A model generated the notes under the pieces. That model ran no database searches. It was given only the letters and a program-made list of their open reading frames with translations, and was not told where the DNA came from. Of a stretch of 64,000 nucleotides of DNA, positions 27,619 to 37,302 are shown piece after piece. The translations under genes and the position numbers were made by a program. Source of the stretch: Nostoc desertorum CM1-VF14 (lineage in GTDB: Bacteria > Cyanobacteriota > Cyanobacteriia > Cyanobacteriales > Nostocaceae); the NCBI GenBank assembly GCA_019359245.1, contig JAHHHR010000010.1, positions 62,001-126,000 on the forward strand, written 5' to 3'. Positions within the stretch are counted from its first letter, which is position 1. Every line of letters begins with the position of its first letter.

Positions 27619-28923
27619 TTAGGAAATTTCGTCGCTATCAACCCACTCATCATAGGATGAATCATAATCAATGTAGTGAACAAAGTATTGCTGACCTTGG
27701 ATTTGCTCAATCGTTGCAGAATACCAAGCCTCTTGGTCATCATCCCAACATTTTACCTTTTGACCCACTGCATATCCATTGTCATCCGTAGAGCGAAGAT
27801 CGCGAGTCCGAATGTCATCTTCGCCTACCCACTCGTCATAAGATGAACCGTAACCAAGGTAATGAATAAAGAATTGGTCATCTTGGATTTTCTCAATTGT
27901 TCCCTGATACCAATCTTCCTCCTCACTATCCCAGACTTCTACTGTTTTGCTGAGTTCATACCGATTGTTATCTGACTTAACAGCAGATTTAACATCTTGA
28001 ATAGGCTTTTGTTCCTCTTGCTTAATTTCCTCTTTGACTAAAGTATAGGCTTGCAAAATCAAGCTGCGAGCTACAGTTTGAATTCCCGTATGTTCGTAGT
28101 AATTGGTAGTTTGATCTAGGAATGCTGCTACTAAATCTAAATTATCATCAGCAATCTGAATAAAACTACCTAAACTACTAGAAATTGATTGCGGGGTTAT
28201 GCCTGTTTTGGATACTAAGTTATTCATCCAACCTTGCACAGAGTTGAAACTGTGACTGATAAAACCAACTTTATCAGAAGGATTACTGCCTGGGAGAGAA
28301 TTATTGATAGCTAAAAAAACTGGATTTTGAGCGATTACGCCAACATCAGTGCCACTAATAACTTCCTGAATCTTGCTAAGAAAGTCGGGGCCTAAAGGCA
28401 GAATTCCGTCTAGGCAAACTAGCGCTACCATCCGCATTAGGGATGCATTTTGATAATTGTTAGCGAGAGAATTAGCAAACTCTTGGGGATTAGGTTGAGG
28501 AATGCCATTGAGTTTGCAAAAAGCAATGATTTCAACGGCGATTTTCAGTACCAAGTCAATGGATTGAGTTACGTCAGCTTTCGGAGTAATTTTGCCTAAA
28601 AAAGACAGAAATCCAATTTTCTCACTAACTTTATTCGCTAAAGCCGCCGCAGCCATAGCTGTGTCTGCCTTATCAATTGTTTGATAAAGTTTGATTGCGA
28701 ACTGGTAGCCTTGTTGAGGATCTTCGTATAAAACAACAGCGCGATCGCGGATTTTTTGAATTACCTTAGCATCGCTTTCTCCAGTAATGCTACGAATATT
28801 ATTCTCAAATCCCGTCAAATTGCTCCACTCACCCGGTGCTACATAATCAAGAGCTTTTAAAACTTTGACAGTGATATTGTCAGTCGGTAATTCGTCAACC
28901 AACTGAATAATTGATTTATCCAT
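27619..28923 (-). CDS. Helical protein with two C-terminal Tudor-knot-like domains
   Basis: About 434 residues from ATG 28923, which follows GAGGAT; the frame is open 21 codons further. The first 330 or so residues are helical and unrecognised. The C-terminus holds two tandem copies (about 343-385 and 394-433) of a small barrel with V-VWDSEEEDWYQGTIE..IHYLGYGSSYDEWV and V-CWDDDQEAWYSATIE..VHYIDYDSSYDEWV. This is the MBT/Tudor-knot or Agenet-like pattern, which binds RNA or methylated peptides in eukaryotes. The function in a bacterium is unknown. Confidence 0.7.
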   Translation of the reverse strand: MDKSIIQLVDELPTDNITVKVLKALDYVAPGEWSNLTGFENNIRSITGESDAKVIQKIRDRAVVLYEDPQQGYQFAIKLYQTIDKADTAMAAAALANKVSEKIGFLSFLGKITPKADVTQSIDLVLKIAVEIIAFCKLNGIPQPNPQEFANSLANNYQNASLMRMVALVCLDGILPLGPDFLSKIQEVISGTDVGVIAQNPVFLAINNSLPGSNPSDKVGFISHSFNSVQGWMNNLVSKTGITPQSISSSLGSFIQIADDNLDLVAAFLDQTTNYYEHTGIQTVARSLILQAYTLVKEEIKQEEQKPIQDVKSAVKSDNNRYELSKTVEVWDSEEEDWYQGTIEKIQDDQFFIHYLGYGSSYDEWVGEDDIRTRDLRSTDDNGYAVGQKVKCWDDDQEAWYSATIEQIQGQQYFVHYIDYDSSYDEWVDSDEIS

Positions 28924-29183
28924 CAGCCGATCCTCAAAACTCAAAATATTTTTACAACACAGTTCAAATAAACCCACAACAACCAATATCAGTTGCTATC
29001 CTACGGGAAGCCTTTCTCTGGTCAACGCTGCACGAATTACTGAATCTTATTAATAGAATTCCCCGACCTGACCAAAAAATAACAACAGGCGATCGCGCAG
29101 ATCACAGCAACATTGTTTATGATGGCTTTTACTGGTTTGGGGGAAGTAGAGTCGATGAAGTTCTACTAGAATCTGAAGGATAA
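28911..29183 (+). CDS. Doubtful short ORF, perhaps a gene remnant
   Basis: The 90 codons open only from a TTG that overlaps the divergent Tudor-knot gene. The second half (LREAFLWSTLHELLNLI, GFYWFGGSRVDEVLL) has protein-like composition, but there is no ribosome binding site or recognised family. It could be the 3' end of a truncated gene. Confidence 0.2.
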   Translation: MIYPSADPQNSKYFYNTVQINPQQPISVAILREAFLWSTLHELLNLINRIPRPDQKITTGDRADHSNIVYDGFYWFGGSRVDEVLLESEG

Positions 29184-29382
29184 ATGTAGGAGTTAGACTC
29201 TGCACTGACGAATCATAAGATAAACTATGAAGCTTGATAGTTTGCAGAGGTGGTATACCATTCCTGACTGGTTAAAAATGAATAATTACATAATATAATA
29301 TGGGAGAAGCAAGTAGCCTGCTTCTCCCATCTCTTAGGAACTTCCAAAATTTAAAATCTAAAATTCGGTAAAGCTATATTGC

Positions 29383-30822
29383 CTATTTTCCAGTCTCTAG
29401 TTGCTCCCGTTGCTTACCATAGTCCCGCAATTGCTTCAACAGGTTTTCTTGGGATAAGTTAGGGATAGATGGGCTAGGGGTTGGTTGAAGGTTTGTGTCG
29501 GCACTTTCAAAATTAGCAGGTGAGGGATTAATTACATACACAGGTAAGGACTTTTCATTAGACATCGCCTGCTGGGTTGGTGCTGGGGTAGGAACTAAAT
29601 TTTTTGGTTTGCTCACAGCAGTTTTCACCGAATCTAAAGTAGTAGCAACTTGTACTTGTTGCTGCATCTGTTGTGTAGAAGATACTAAACCACTTAGACC
29701 ATTCACCAATTGCCGCAAATTTTGGCGGAAAGTAGGATCACCTGTCAACTCATCCAAATCAGATGTAATTTTTTGGCTATTTTCAAACGTTACTCGTGCT
29801 GAATCTAAAGTTTGTTGCAGTAGCACCGCATTCTTGGGATCGTTTAAGGTTTTAGAAGCATCGCGTAAATTAGCTGAGGCTTGTGCTGCATTTGCTGAAA
29901 GAGCTTCTAAATTGTTGAGTAATTGTCCTTGAGTTAATCGATTCACAGATGGTGATAAGCTACCGACTGTAACACGCAGTTGGTTACTGGTTTCGGTGAT
30001 ATTGTTTAAAGCACCAACCAGCGTCGAACGATTTGTTGTCAACAAGTTATCCAGGTTGTTCAGCAAACGAGTTGCTTGAGTTGCAGTTGCACCGACTTGA
30101 TTTGAAGTTTGAGTCGCAGATGCATTAAGTTGGTTTGTCGCTCGTTGCACTGAATTAGCAGTGGCTGAAAATGTATTTAGTTGTTGCCGCAAGCTTTTGG
30201 TCAAACCTTGTAAATCCTGACTTAGCTCAGTAAAACTGGATGCTGCGCTTGTGGTAGTTTCTAAAACCCTATTGACATTTGTATAAAATTTAGGGTTATT
30301 GTATACAGCAGCTAGCTCAGTTGAACTGCGAATTAGCTCATCAACACTGATGCCAACCTGACCTTTTAACCGAGAGCCATTACAAATTATAAGGCTGGGA
30401 TCACAATTTTTATCTAGGGGTTTAGCAATTACAACCCCAGTAGGTAATGTTGCTTTTGGTGTGATGTCGATAATACTTTCGCTAATTAGTCCGCTCTGAT
30501 TAGCTTCAACCACTACATTCCGGGGAAGAATTAAGTCAGTTTTGGCAATTTCAATCTCTACATCAATGGCATTTGGCCCTGGTCGCACCTGGGAAATAGT
30601 TCCTACCTTAACGCCTCGATAGCGAACTGTTGCTCCCTTTTGCATTCCGCCAGCGTTAGCAAATTCCACGATAACTTTGTATGCACGGCCAGCAGCAGTG
30701 AATCTATTTAACCACAGAAAGAGTAATCCAAATACCCCTATTCCTAGCAGGATTAACAACCCCACAGAGCCTTCTCTAAATGTTCGCCCAGACGCGAAGC
30801 GGCTTGTCATAAGACCTCGCAT
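29383..30822 (-). CDS. MCE/MlaD-family lipid-transport protein
   Basis: About 479 residues. The N-terminal membrane anchor (about 18-40, VGLLILLGIGVFGLLFLWL) is followed by the MCE domain (about 45-125, with VEFANAGGMQKGATVRYRGVKVG). A long Ser/Thr/Gln-rich helical region is predicted to be coiled-coil, and the tail is Pro-rich. It should act in the periplasm, moving lipids between membranes with an MlaE-type permease and the ATPase encoded upstream. I chose ATG 30822 because GGAGG lies about 8 nt upstream. No permease gene is in the window. Confidence 0.85.
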   Translation of the reverse strand: MRGLMTSRFASGRTFREGSVGLLILLGIGVFGLLFLWLNRFTAAGRAYKVIVEFANAGGMQKGATVRYRGVKVGTISQVRPGPNAIDVEIEIAKTDLILPRNVVVEANQSGLISESIIDITPKATLPTGVVIAKPLDKNCDPSLIICNGSRLKGQVGISVDELIRSSTELAAVYNNPKFYTNVNRVLETTTSAASSFTELSQDLQGLTKSLRQQLNTFSATANSVQRATNQLNASATQTSNQVGATATQATRLLNNLDNLLTTNRSTLVGALNNITETSNQLRVTVGSLSPSVNRLTQGQLLNNLEALSANAAQASANLRDASKTLNDPKNAVLLQQTLDSARVTFENSQKITSDLDELTGDPTFRQNLRQLVNGLSGLVSSTQQMQQQVQVATTLDSVKTAVSKPKNLVPTPAPTQQAMSNEKSLPVYVINPSPANFESADTNLQPTPSPSIPNLSQENLLKQLRDYGKQREQLETGK

Positions 30823-30840
30823 TTTTTTGCCTCCACCCAA

Positions 30841-30915
30841 TAATTAGTTAGGAGTTGGGAGTTGGGAGTTGAGAGTTAGGAGTTAAGAATTAGGAGTTAG
30901 GAGTTAGGAGTTAGG
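30841..30915. repeat. Heptamer tandem repeats (STRR type)
   Basis: Nine to ten degenerate tandem copies of GAGTTGG/GAGTTAG. A complementary run (TTAACTCCTAACTCC) stands at about 31078-31113, so the two could pair. The class is the short tandemly repeated repetitive sequence known from heterocystous cyanobacteria. Confidence 0.75.
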
Positions 30916-31130
30916 AGTTTAATTTAACTCTCGCTCTTCATTCTTAACTTACGCCGTGTGCAACTTTCTCTCAAACCTAACCCCCAACCCCTTCCCTACT
31001 AGCGTCGGGGAGCAAGAATCAAAGCCTCTCTCCTTGCAGGGGAGAGGTTTGGAGAAGCGTTAACTTTTAATTCCTCATTCTTAACTCTTCACTTTTAACT
31101 CCTAACTCCTCAATTCTCATTTTTCACTTT

Positions 31131-31913
31131 CTAACTGACGACTTGAATCGGTCCTTTCACACTTCCACTGAGAAATTGTCTAATCAAGGGATGTTCTGTG
31201 TTGTATGTTTCACTAACTGTACCCTGCCATTGCACTCTACCTTCATAGAGAAATATAAGTCTATCAGCTGTGCGGCGCATAGTGCTGTCTTGGTGGGTAA
31301 CAACAGCATAGGTACTACAAACTCCATTTAAACATTGCAAATGGCGGATCAAATCTTCGATTACTGTTGAAGCAATGGGATCGAGTCCGGCTGTTGGTTC
31401 ATCGTATAGTAAAACTTCTGGGCTTTCTGTAGGATTATCGGGGTTAGCCATAATTGCACGGGCAAAACTTACCCGTTTTCGCATTCCCCCGGAAAGTTCA
31501 GCTGGGTAGAGGTCGCTTATTTCTGGCAAACCTACCATTTCCAATTTTTCTTTTACCAATTCTTGAATACGCGATCGCGGTAGCTTTGAATTTTGATAAA
31601 GTAAAAATCCCACATTTTCCTCCACCGTCAGCGAATCAAATAGCGCCGCCTGCTGAAACACCATGCCAATGCCAACCTGCTGGGCACCATCCTCAATCAA
31701 ACCGTCTCGCCGCACTCCTTGCACATAAATTTCTCCTTCATCGGGATTAAGCAACCCCGCGATTACCCGTAAAATTGTTGATTTACCAGTCCCTGATGGG
31801 CCAATAATCCCCAGTGCTTCTCCCCGATAAATGGTCAAGTCTACATTATCTAGAACTTTATGGCTACCAAAGGACTTAGAAACACCTTTCAGTTCAATCA
31901 ATGGTTCAGTCAT
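31131..31913 (-). CDS. ABC transporter ATPase, MlaF/TGD3-like
   Basis: 260 residues. Walker A GPSGTGKST (about 38-46), a Q-loop in GMVFQQAALFDS, signature LSGGMRKR, Walker B EVLLYDEPTAGLDP and the H-loop VVTHQD. The GMRKR form and C-terminal extension are typical of the ATPase of MCE lipid transporters. It lies immediately upstream of the MlaD-like gene, separated by a 308-bp spacer with heptamer repeats. The start is ATG 31913, next to ATTAGTC tandem repeats (31916-31945). Confidence 0.88.
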   Translation of the reverse strand: MTEPLIELKGVSKSFGSHKVLDNVDLTIYRGEALGIIGPSGTGKSTILRVIAGLLNPDEGEIYVQGVRRDGLIEDGAQQVGIGMVFQQAALFDSLTVEENVGFLLYQNSKLPRSRIQELVKEKLEMVGLPEISDLYPAELSGGMRKRVSFARAIMANPDNPTESPEVLLYDEPTAGLDPIASTVIEDLIRHLQCLNGVCSTYAVVTHQDSTMRRTADRLIFLYEGRVQWQGTVSETYNTEHPLIRQFLSGSVKGPIQVVS

Positions 31914-32691
31914 TAGTTATTAGTCATTAGTCATTAGTCATTGGTGAGCCAGTGCTAAGGGACAGGGTTTCCCAATATGTACCTTTAAAGGACAAATATG
32001 TCCAATAGTGATGTCATAGCTATTGGTCGGGCATTGTATGGTACATTATAAGTATATGATTAGCATTTTAATTAGCAAAATTTATTTTTTTAGCATAATA
32101 CTTAAGTTATTTGCAATATTTAACGTCTTAGAATCCCCCCAACGCAAGGCTGACAAAGACACTATAGTAGTTTAAAGTCTCAGTAGCGGAAAACTAAGAC
32201 TCCAGTTTTTATGAACATGAGCAAAATCATACAATAGTATGAACTACTTAGCATAAATATGCTGATTGTTGTTATAAATACTCGGAAAAAAGCTACAACA
32301 AAAACTAATTAACAGGTTGCTGGAAGACATAGCAATTGTTATATTTAATTTCCTGAAAATCAAAAGATTCAGCTTTCAGATTAAAAAAACTCGAAAAGTT
32401 TTTTATTCACAAATGATTAATTAAAGCTAGATAAATTTCTATTTTACTACCATCACAAGCTCTTGCAATTAGCCGAGTAATTAGATCGTTTAAGAGATTA
32501 ATATAGCGTTTCCTAATCACATAAGGTACATCAGAGCAAGCTCCTCACTTGTAGGGAGGGAGTTTGGGGTGGGGTTTTTGTATCTCAGTCAAGCGAGAAT
32601 CGTCATAACATCCCCTTTCAATTTTGGAGTTGTCAAATTTAAAAAATATTCACTAAAATTATAATTACTGATAAAAATTAAATTAAAGATT
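31914..32691. other. Long AT-rich spacer between divergent genes
   Basis: Starts with about four ATTAGTC heptamers. A GC-rich dispersed fragment (GTAGGGAGGGAGTTTGGGGTGGGG, in two parts, about 32551-32574) is the only other marked structure. No gene is visible. Promoters for the ABC ATPase and threonine aldolase should be here. Confidence 0.4.
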
Positions 32692-33729
32692 ATGATTAGC
32701 CAATTAGAACAGTTTGCAAGTGATAATTCCTCTGGGATTTGTCCAGAAGCACTGGAATATATGATTAGGGCGAATCAAGGTAGTGTTCCAGCCTATGGAA
32801 ATGATGAATGGACTCAAAAAGCCACAGATTATTTTCGGGAACTTTTTGAGATTGATTGTGAAGTATTTTTTACTTTTAATGGTACAGCCGCGAATTCTTT
32901 ATCTTTAGCGGCTCTTTGTCAGTCATATCACAGCGTCATTTGTCATGAAACATCTCACATAGAAACAGATGAATGTGGCGCACCTGAATTTGCGTCTAAT
33001 GGCTCTAAACTGTTACTAGCTCCTGGTAAAAATGGCAAGTTAACATCAGAATCTATAGAGACAATAGTCACTAAACGGACTGATATTCATTATCCCAAAC
33101 CTAAAGTTATTAGCATCACGCAATCAACGGAATTAGGAACTTTATATTCTATTGAAGAACTTCTGGAAATTCAAGAAGTTGCAAAAAAGTATAACTTAAA
33201 GATCCACATGGATGGCGCTCGTTTTGCAAATGCAGTTGCCGCTATGAATAAAACCCCTGCTGAAATTACTTGGAAAAGTGGAGTGGATGTGTTGTGTTTT
33301 TGTGGTACCAAGAATGGAATGGCATTAGGTGAAGCCATTCTTTTCTTCAACAAAGAGTTAGCAGAGGATTTTGATTATCGATGCAAGCAAGCAGGTCAGC
33401 TAGCCTCAAAAATGCGGTTTATCTCTGCTCCCTGGTTGGGTTTATTAGAAACTGGCGCTTGGCTAAAAAACGCCAGACACGCCAATCAATGTGCTGAATA
33501 CTTAGAAAATAAATTATTGAACATAGAAAATGTTGACTTGATGTTTCCTAGAGAAGCCAACGCTGTGTTTGTTAAACTACCTGAACAAGTCATTCATGCA
33601 TTAAAAGCAAAAAACTGGCAGTTTTATACATTTATTGGTGTGGGGGGAGTACGTTTTATGTGTTCTTGGAATACGACTCAATCAAGGATTGATGAATTGA
33701 TTAGTGATATTGAAAAAAGCAACTATTGA
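32692..33729 (+). CDS. Low-specificity threonine aldolase (PLP enzyme)
   Basis: This 345-residue fold-type I PLP enzyme splits L-threonine or allo-threonine to glycine and acetaldehyde. It shows the aldolase pattern FFTFNGTAANSL, HIETDECGAPEF, IHMDGARFANAV (cofactor-binding D174) and the Schiff-base lysine in CGTKNGM (K207). Related beta-eliminating lyases are a lesser alternative. The start is ATG 32692, preceded by an AT-rich leader without an obvious Shine-Dalgarno sequence. Confidence 0.88.
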   Translation: MISQLEQFASDNSSGICPEALEYMIRANQGSVPAYGNDEWTQKATDYFRELFEIDCEVFFTFNGTAANSLSLAALCQSYHSVICHETSHIETDECGAPEFASNGSKLLLAPGKNGKLTSESIETIVTKRTDIHYPKPKVISITQSTELGTLYSIEELLEIQEVAKKYNLKIHMDGARFANAVAAMNKTPAEITWKSGVDVLCFCGTKNGMALGEAILFFNKELAEDFDYRCKQAGQLASKMRFISAPWLGLLETGAWLKNARHANQCAEYLENKLLNIENVDLMFPREANAVFVKLPEQVIHALKAKNWQFYTFIGVGGVRFMCSWNTTQSRIDELISDIEKSNY

Positions 33730-33802
33730 TAAAAATTAAATAAATTTATTAACTTAAATTTTGACTATAAGGCTCGTAAGTTAAACAAAATTAACATTTT
33801 GA

Positions 33803-34012
33803 TTAGGCAGCTTCGAGGTAAAAACGATTAAATGCTCTAGCAGCTTCACGAATTAGCTCGATCTACCAATACCCATTTGTTTCATCTGCAAACCAACTAA
33901 TTATTGCAAGTACTGGTTGCCCAAACTCTCCATATTTTTCTCCAAAGAATTCACAGAATTTTGCACCTAAATGACCAATTTGGCCACTGATTAGCAGGTA
34001 AGATTTTAGTTG
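33803..34012 (-). pseudogene. Coding remnant with internal stop, family unknown
   Basis: In one minus-strand frame the sequence reads as plausible protein (GHLGAKFCEFFGEKYGEFG, then QPVLAIISWFADETNGYW), hits an in-frame TAG, and continues (IELIREAARAFNRFYLEAA) to a stop at 33803-33805. No start codon or RBS is visible. It looks like the decayed end of a gene between the threonine aldolase and debranching-enzyme genes. Confidence 0.4.
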
Positions 34013-34036
34013 GGATTAACCGAAAATTGCTCTCTT

Positions 34037-36049
34037 ATGTGTATTGAATTTGGGCGGGAGACCTGCGGCAATCTTGACATTGCAGAATCGCGGGAGTGGT
34101 TAGTTACTAACGGTATTGGTGGTTACGCCTCTGGGACTGTGGCAGGTTTATTGACTCGGCGCTATCACGGACTACTGGTAGCAGCATTAAAACCACCTCT
34201 GGGTCGCACTTTAATGCTGGCAAAACTAGATGAAACTGTTTTGTATGATACTCGCTCTTATTCTATATATACCAATCGTTGGGCAGATGGTATCATCAGT
34301 CCCCACGGTTATCAAAATATTGAACGCTTTTCGTTGGAAGGTACAATTCCCCTATGGCGTTTTGCTGTTGCTGATGCTTTCTTAGAAAAACGGGTGTGGA
34401 TGCAACAAGGCGCTAATACAACCTATGTCCAATATACTCTGCGTCGTGCCACCCAACCTATGAAGTTGACCCTCAAAGCATTGGTCAACTACCGCGATTA
34501 TCACAGCGACACTCAAAGCAATGGTTGGCAGATGTCTGTTGAACAGGTGGAACAGGGGATTTGTGTAACTGCTTATCCAGATGCTGTACCACTGTATCTG
34601 TTGAGCGATTCGCCTTTAGATGATAGCTGTGCTGTTGCCCACGATTGGTATCATGGCTTCGACTTGGCTGTTGAACGTTATCGGGGATTGAGAGATAAAG
34701 AAGACCATCTCCACGCTGCGACTTTTGAAGTTACACTGAATCCTGGAGACACAATCGCATTTGTAGCCACCACAGAAAAACAATCAAATCTCAATAGCGA
34801 AGCTGCACTTAAATTACGTCGCGCTCAAGAGCAGAAACTAACAGGACTTTGGAATAGTAACCGATCCAACACTAAGGAATCACCTGCCTGGATCAAGCAC
34901 CTAATACTAGCTGCTGACCAGTTTATTGTTGACCGCCCATTGCCAGAAAACGCCCACGGTAAAACTATCATTGCTGGTTATCACTGGTTTGGCGACTGGG
35001 GACGCGACACAATGATTAGTCTACCGGGTTTGACAATTTCGACTGGTCGCCCAGAGGTAGCATGCTCAATTCTCCGCACCTTTGCCAGATACGTAGACCA
35101 AGGAATGTTGCCGAATCGCTTTCCCGATGCGGGTGAGCAACCAGAATATAATACAGTCGATGCCACTCTTTGGTACTTTGAAGCAGTCCGCGCTTACTAC
35201 AGCGCTACTGACGATGCTAATTTGTTGGCTGAACTGTTTCCAGTGCTTGCAGACATCATTAATTGGCACTGTCGCGGTACACGCTACAACATTCATCTTG
35301 ATGCAGCCGATGGCTTACTTTATGCAGGTGTGGCAGGTGTACAACTAACCTGGATGGATGCCAAAGTTGGCGATTGGGTAGTTACGCCCCGAATTGGCAA
35401 ACCAATTGAAGTTAATGCCCTTTGGTATAATGCTTTACGGACAATGGCAAAGTTTGCCCGTCAGCTTGGTAAACCACACCAAGAATATCAGGCAATGGCA
35501 GACCGTGCTCAGTATAGATTTTCTCGCTTCTGGAATGAAGATATAGGTTATTGCTATGACGTTATAGACAGCCCTGATGGTGATGATGCGTTGTTGCGAC
35601 CTAACCAAATATTTACTGTCTCATTACCAGAAAGCCCACTCACACCTGTCCAGCAAAAGGGTGTGGTGGAAGCTTGTGGACGAATGTTACTGACTTCTCA
35701 TGGATTGCGATCGCGTAGCATATCCGCAGAACTCTCGCTTGCTTCCAACCATTCTCAGTATAAGGGTAAATACGGGGGCAATCAATATCAACGTGATGGA
35801 GCTTATCACCAGGGAACAGTTTGGGGTTGGTTGTTAGGGCAGTTTGTCTTAGCACACCTGCGCGTTTACAAAAATCCTGAGCAGGCTCGTCAATTTTTGG
35901 AACCAATGGCTAATCATCTGACTGCACACGGTGTTGGCAGTCTCAGTGAAATTTTTGATGGTGATGCTCCTATGGCTCCACGGGGATGTATAGCCCAAGC
36001 GTGGACAGTGGCAGAGGTTTTGCGTGCTTGGTTGGCGACAGAAATTTGA
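34037..36049 (+). CDS. Glycogen debranching enzyme (amylo-alpha-1,6-glucosidase, GDE family)
   Basis: About 670 residues. The N-terminal domain begins FGRETCGNL, with WLVTNGIGGYASGTVAGLLTRRYHGLL typical of GDE_N. The C-terminal (alpha/alpha)6 barrel shows AGYHWFGDWGRDTMISLPGL (with the catalytic-type acidic residue), the PNRFPDAGEQPEYNTVDATLW block, WMDAKVGDWVVTPRIGKPIEVNALWYNAL and the late GSLSEIFDGDAP. It hydrolyses alpha-1,6 branches during glycogen breakdown. I prefer ATG 34037; TTG 34010 would add nine residues. Confidence 0.9.
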   Translation: MCIEFGRETCGNLDIAESREWLVTNGIGGYASGTVAGLLTRRYHGLLVAALKPPLGRTLMLAKLDETVLYDTRSYSIYTNRWADGIISPHGYQNIERFSLEGTIPLWRFAVADAFLEKRVWMQQGANTTYVQYTLRRATQPMKLTLKALVNYRDYHSDTQSNGWQMSVEQVEQGICVTAYPDAVPLYLLSDSPLDDSCAVAHDWYHGFDLAVERYRGLRDKEDHLHAATFEVTLNPGDTIAFVATTEKQSNLNSEAALKLRRAQEQKLTGLWNSNRSNTKESPAWIKHLILAADQFIVDRPLPENAHGKTIIAGYHWFGDWGRDTMISLPGLTISTGRPEVACSILRTFARYVDQGMLPNRFPDAGEQPEYNTVDATLWYFEAVRAYYSATDDANLLAELFPVLADIINWHCRGTRYNIHLDAADGLLYAGVAGVQLTWMDAKVGDWVVTPRIGKPIEVNALWYNALRTMAKFARQLGKPHQEYQAMADRAQYRFSRFWNEDIGYCYDVIDSPDGDDALLRPNQIFTVSLPESPLTPVQQKGVVEACGRMLLTSHGLRSRSISAELSLASNHSQYKGKYGGNQYQRDGAYHQGTVWGWLLGQFVLAHLRVYKNPEQARQFLEPMANHLTAHGVGSLSEIFDGDAPMAPRGCIAQAWTVAEVLRAWLATEI

Positions 36050-36233
36050 TGTACTAAATAACTATCGATTTGTTACCTATTTAAAATTACATCAAAAATT
36101 TTCTGTCCTATACTATCTCTATATAAACGAGCAAGATAGACTTTTAGCCATTGTACTCAAACAAGAAAACATACAAAAGTAGAAAATTTCAGGTGATTCT
36201 CATCAGAAATTAATTTAACTACTAGTAAATTAA

Positions 36234-36575
36234 CTTATAGCATTTCTCAGTTTAAGCATTACTAGTATTTTGGCAACTATTGTATTAACATCTGCGATCG
36301 CATTTTATATTAAGCATTCTCTGCAACCCTTGCGCCAGCTAAATCAAATGGCTTCTGTGATTTCTGCTTAAGATTTAGGGCAAGCGCAGCTATATTTCCA
36401 TAATGCACCAAGCGAAGTCAAAGAATTAGCTCAAACCTTAACTATGCTACTATCGCGCCTCTCGCAATCATGGGAGCAAGAGCAAGAATTTGTGAGTAAT
36501 GTTTCTCACGAATTACGCACACCTTTGACAATTGTACATGGTTATTTGCAAAGTGCTCTAGGAGCAAACTCATAA
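36234..36575 (+). pseudogene. Truncated sensor histidine kinase (TM2-HAMP-HisKA only)
   Basis: The frame reads as a transmembrane helix (LATIVLTSAIAFYI), a HAMP-like linker (LQPLRQLNQMASVISA), an in-frame TAA where homologues have an acidic codon before DLGQ, then LAQTLTMLLSRLSQSW and the H-box VSNVSHELRTPLTIVHGYLQS. After 9 more codons it stops at 36573-36575. The sensor region and all ATP-binding boxes are missing. The stop overlaps the presumed start of the response regulator. Confidence 0.75.
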
Positions 36576-36589
36576 CAGCACATATCCTT

Positions 36590-37252
36590 GTGGTAGAAGA
36601 TGAAGTTAAACTGGCGAGATTTGTCGAATTAGAACTTAGTAGTGAAGGATACACAGTCAGCGTAGCTCATGATGGTATTGTTGGTTTAACCCTGGCGCGA
36701 GACTCATCACCAGATTTAGCGATTCTAGATTGGATGCTCCCAGGTTTGACAGGTTTAGAAATTTGTCGCCGTTTGCGAGCAACAGGTAGCACAGTACCAG
36801 TAATTTTGTTGACAGCAAAAGATGAAGTGAGCGATCGCGTGGCAGGATTAGATGCAGGAGCCGATGATTATGTAGTTAAGCCCTTCAGCATTGAGGAACT
36901 GTTAGCTAGAATTCGCGCCCATCTCCGACGTACCCAAGAAACAGACGAGGATTTGTTGCAATTTGAAGATTTAAGCTTAAATCGCCGCACCCGTGAAGTT
37001 TTTCGGGGAAAACGAAGTATTGAGTTAACAGCAAAAGAGTTTGACTTATTAGAATATCTCCTCTCACATCCGCGCCAGGTGTTTACTAGAAACCAAATTT
37101 TAGAGAAAGTTTGGGGTTACGACTTCATGGGTGATTCTAATATTATTGAGGTATATATTCGTTATCTGCGATTAAAATTAGAAGACAATAAGGAAAAGCG
37201 TTTGATTCATACAGTGCGTGTTGTAGGTTATACATTGCGGGAGCAATCTTGA
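36590..37252 (+). CDS. OmpR-family response regulator with damaged start codon
   Basis: 220 residues from GTG 36590. The receiver domain (about 1-115) has the acidic pair VEDE, phosphoacceptor Asp in LAILDWMLPG and Lys in DDYVVKPFS. The winged-helix DNA-binding domain (about 125-220) has RREVF, ELTAKEFDLLEYLL and the VRYLRxK-type recognition segment. The natural start is probably 36572: codons there would read M-T-A-H-I-L before VVEDE, and AGGAG (36560-36564) sits 7 nt upstream, but the codon is ATA. GTG 36590 truncates the first beta strand and has no RBS. Confidence 0.8.
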   Translation: MVEDEVKLARFVELELSSEGYTVSVAHDGIVGLTLARDSSPDLAILDWMLPGLTGLEICRRLRATGSTVPVILLTAKDEVSDRVAGLDAGADDYVVKPFSIEELLARIRAHLRRTQETDEDLLQFEDLSLNRRTREVFRGKRSIELTAKEFDLLEYLLSHPRQVFTRNQILEKVWGYDFMGDSNIIEVYIRYLRLKLEDNKEKRLIHTVRVVGYTLREQS

Positions 37253-37302
37253 TGACTTGGTGATTTCGGCTACAAGAAACATATTAACGACGAAAGGTGA
37301 TT

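Noticed and set aside
30841..30915. Possible CRISPR array from regularly repeated GAGTTAG units
   Set aside because: The units are 7 bp with no spacers; this is an STRR. No cas genes are in the window.
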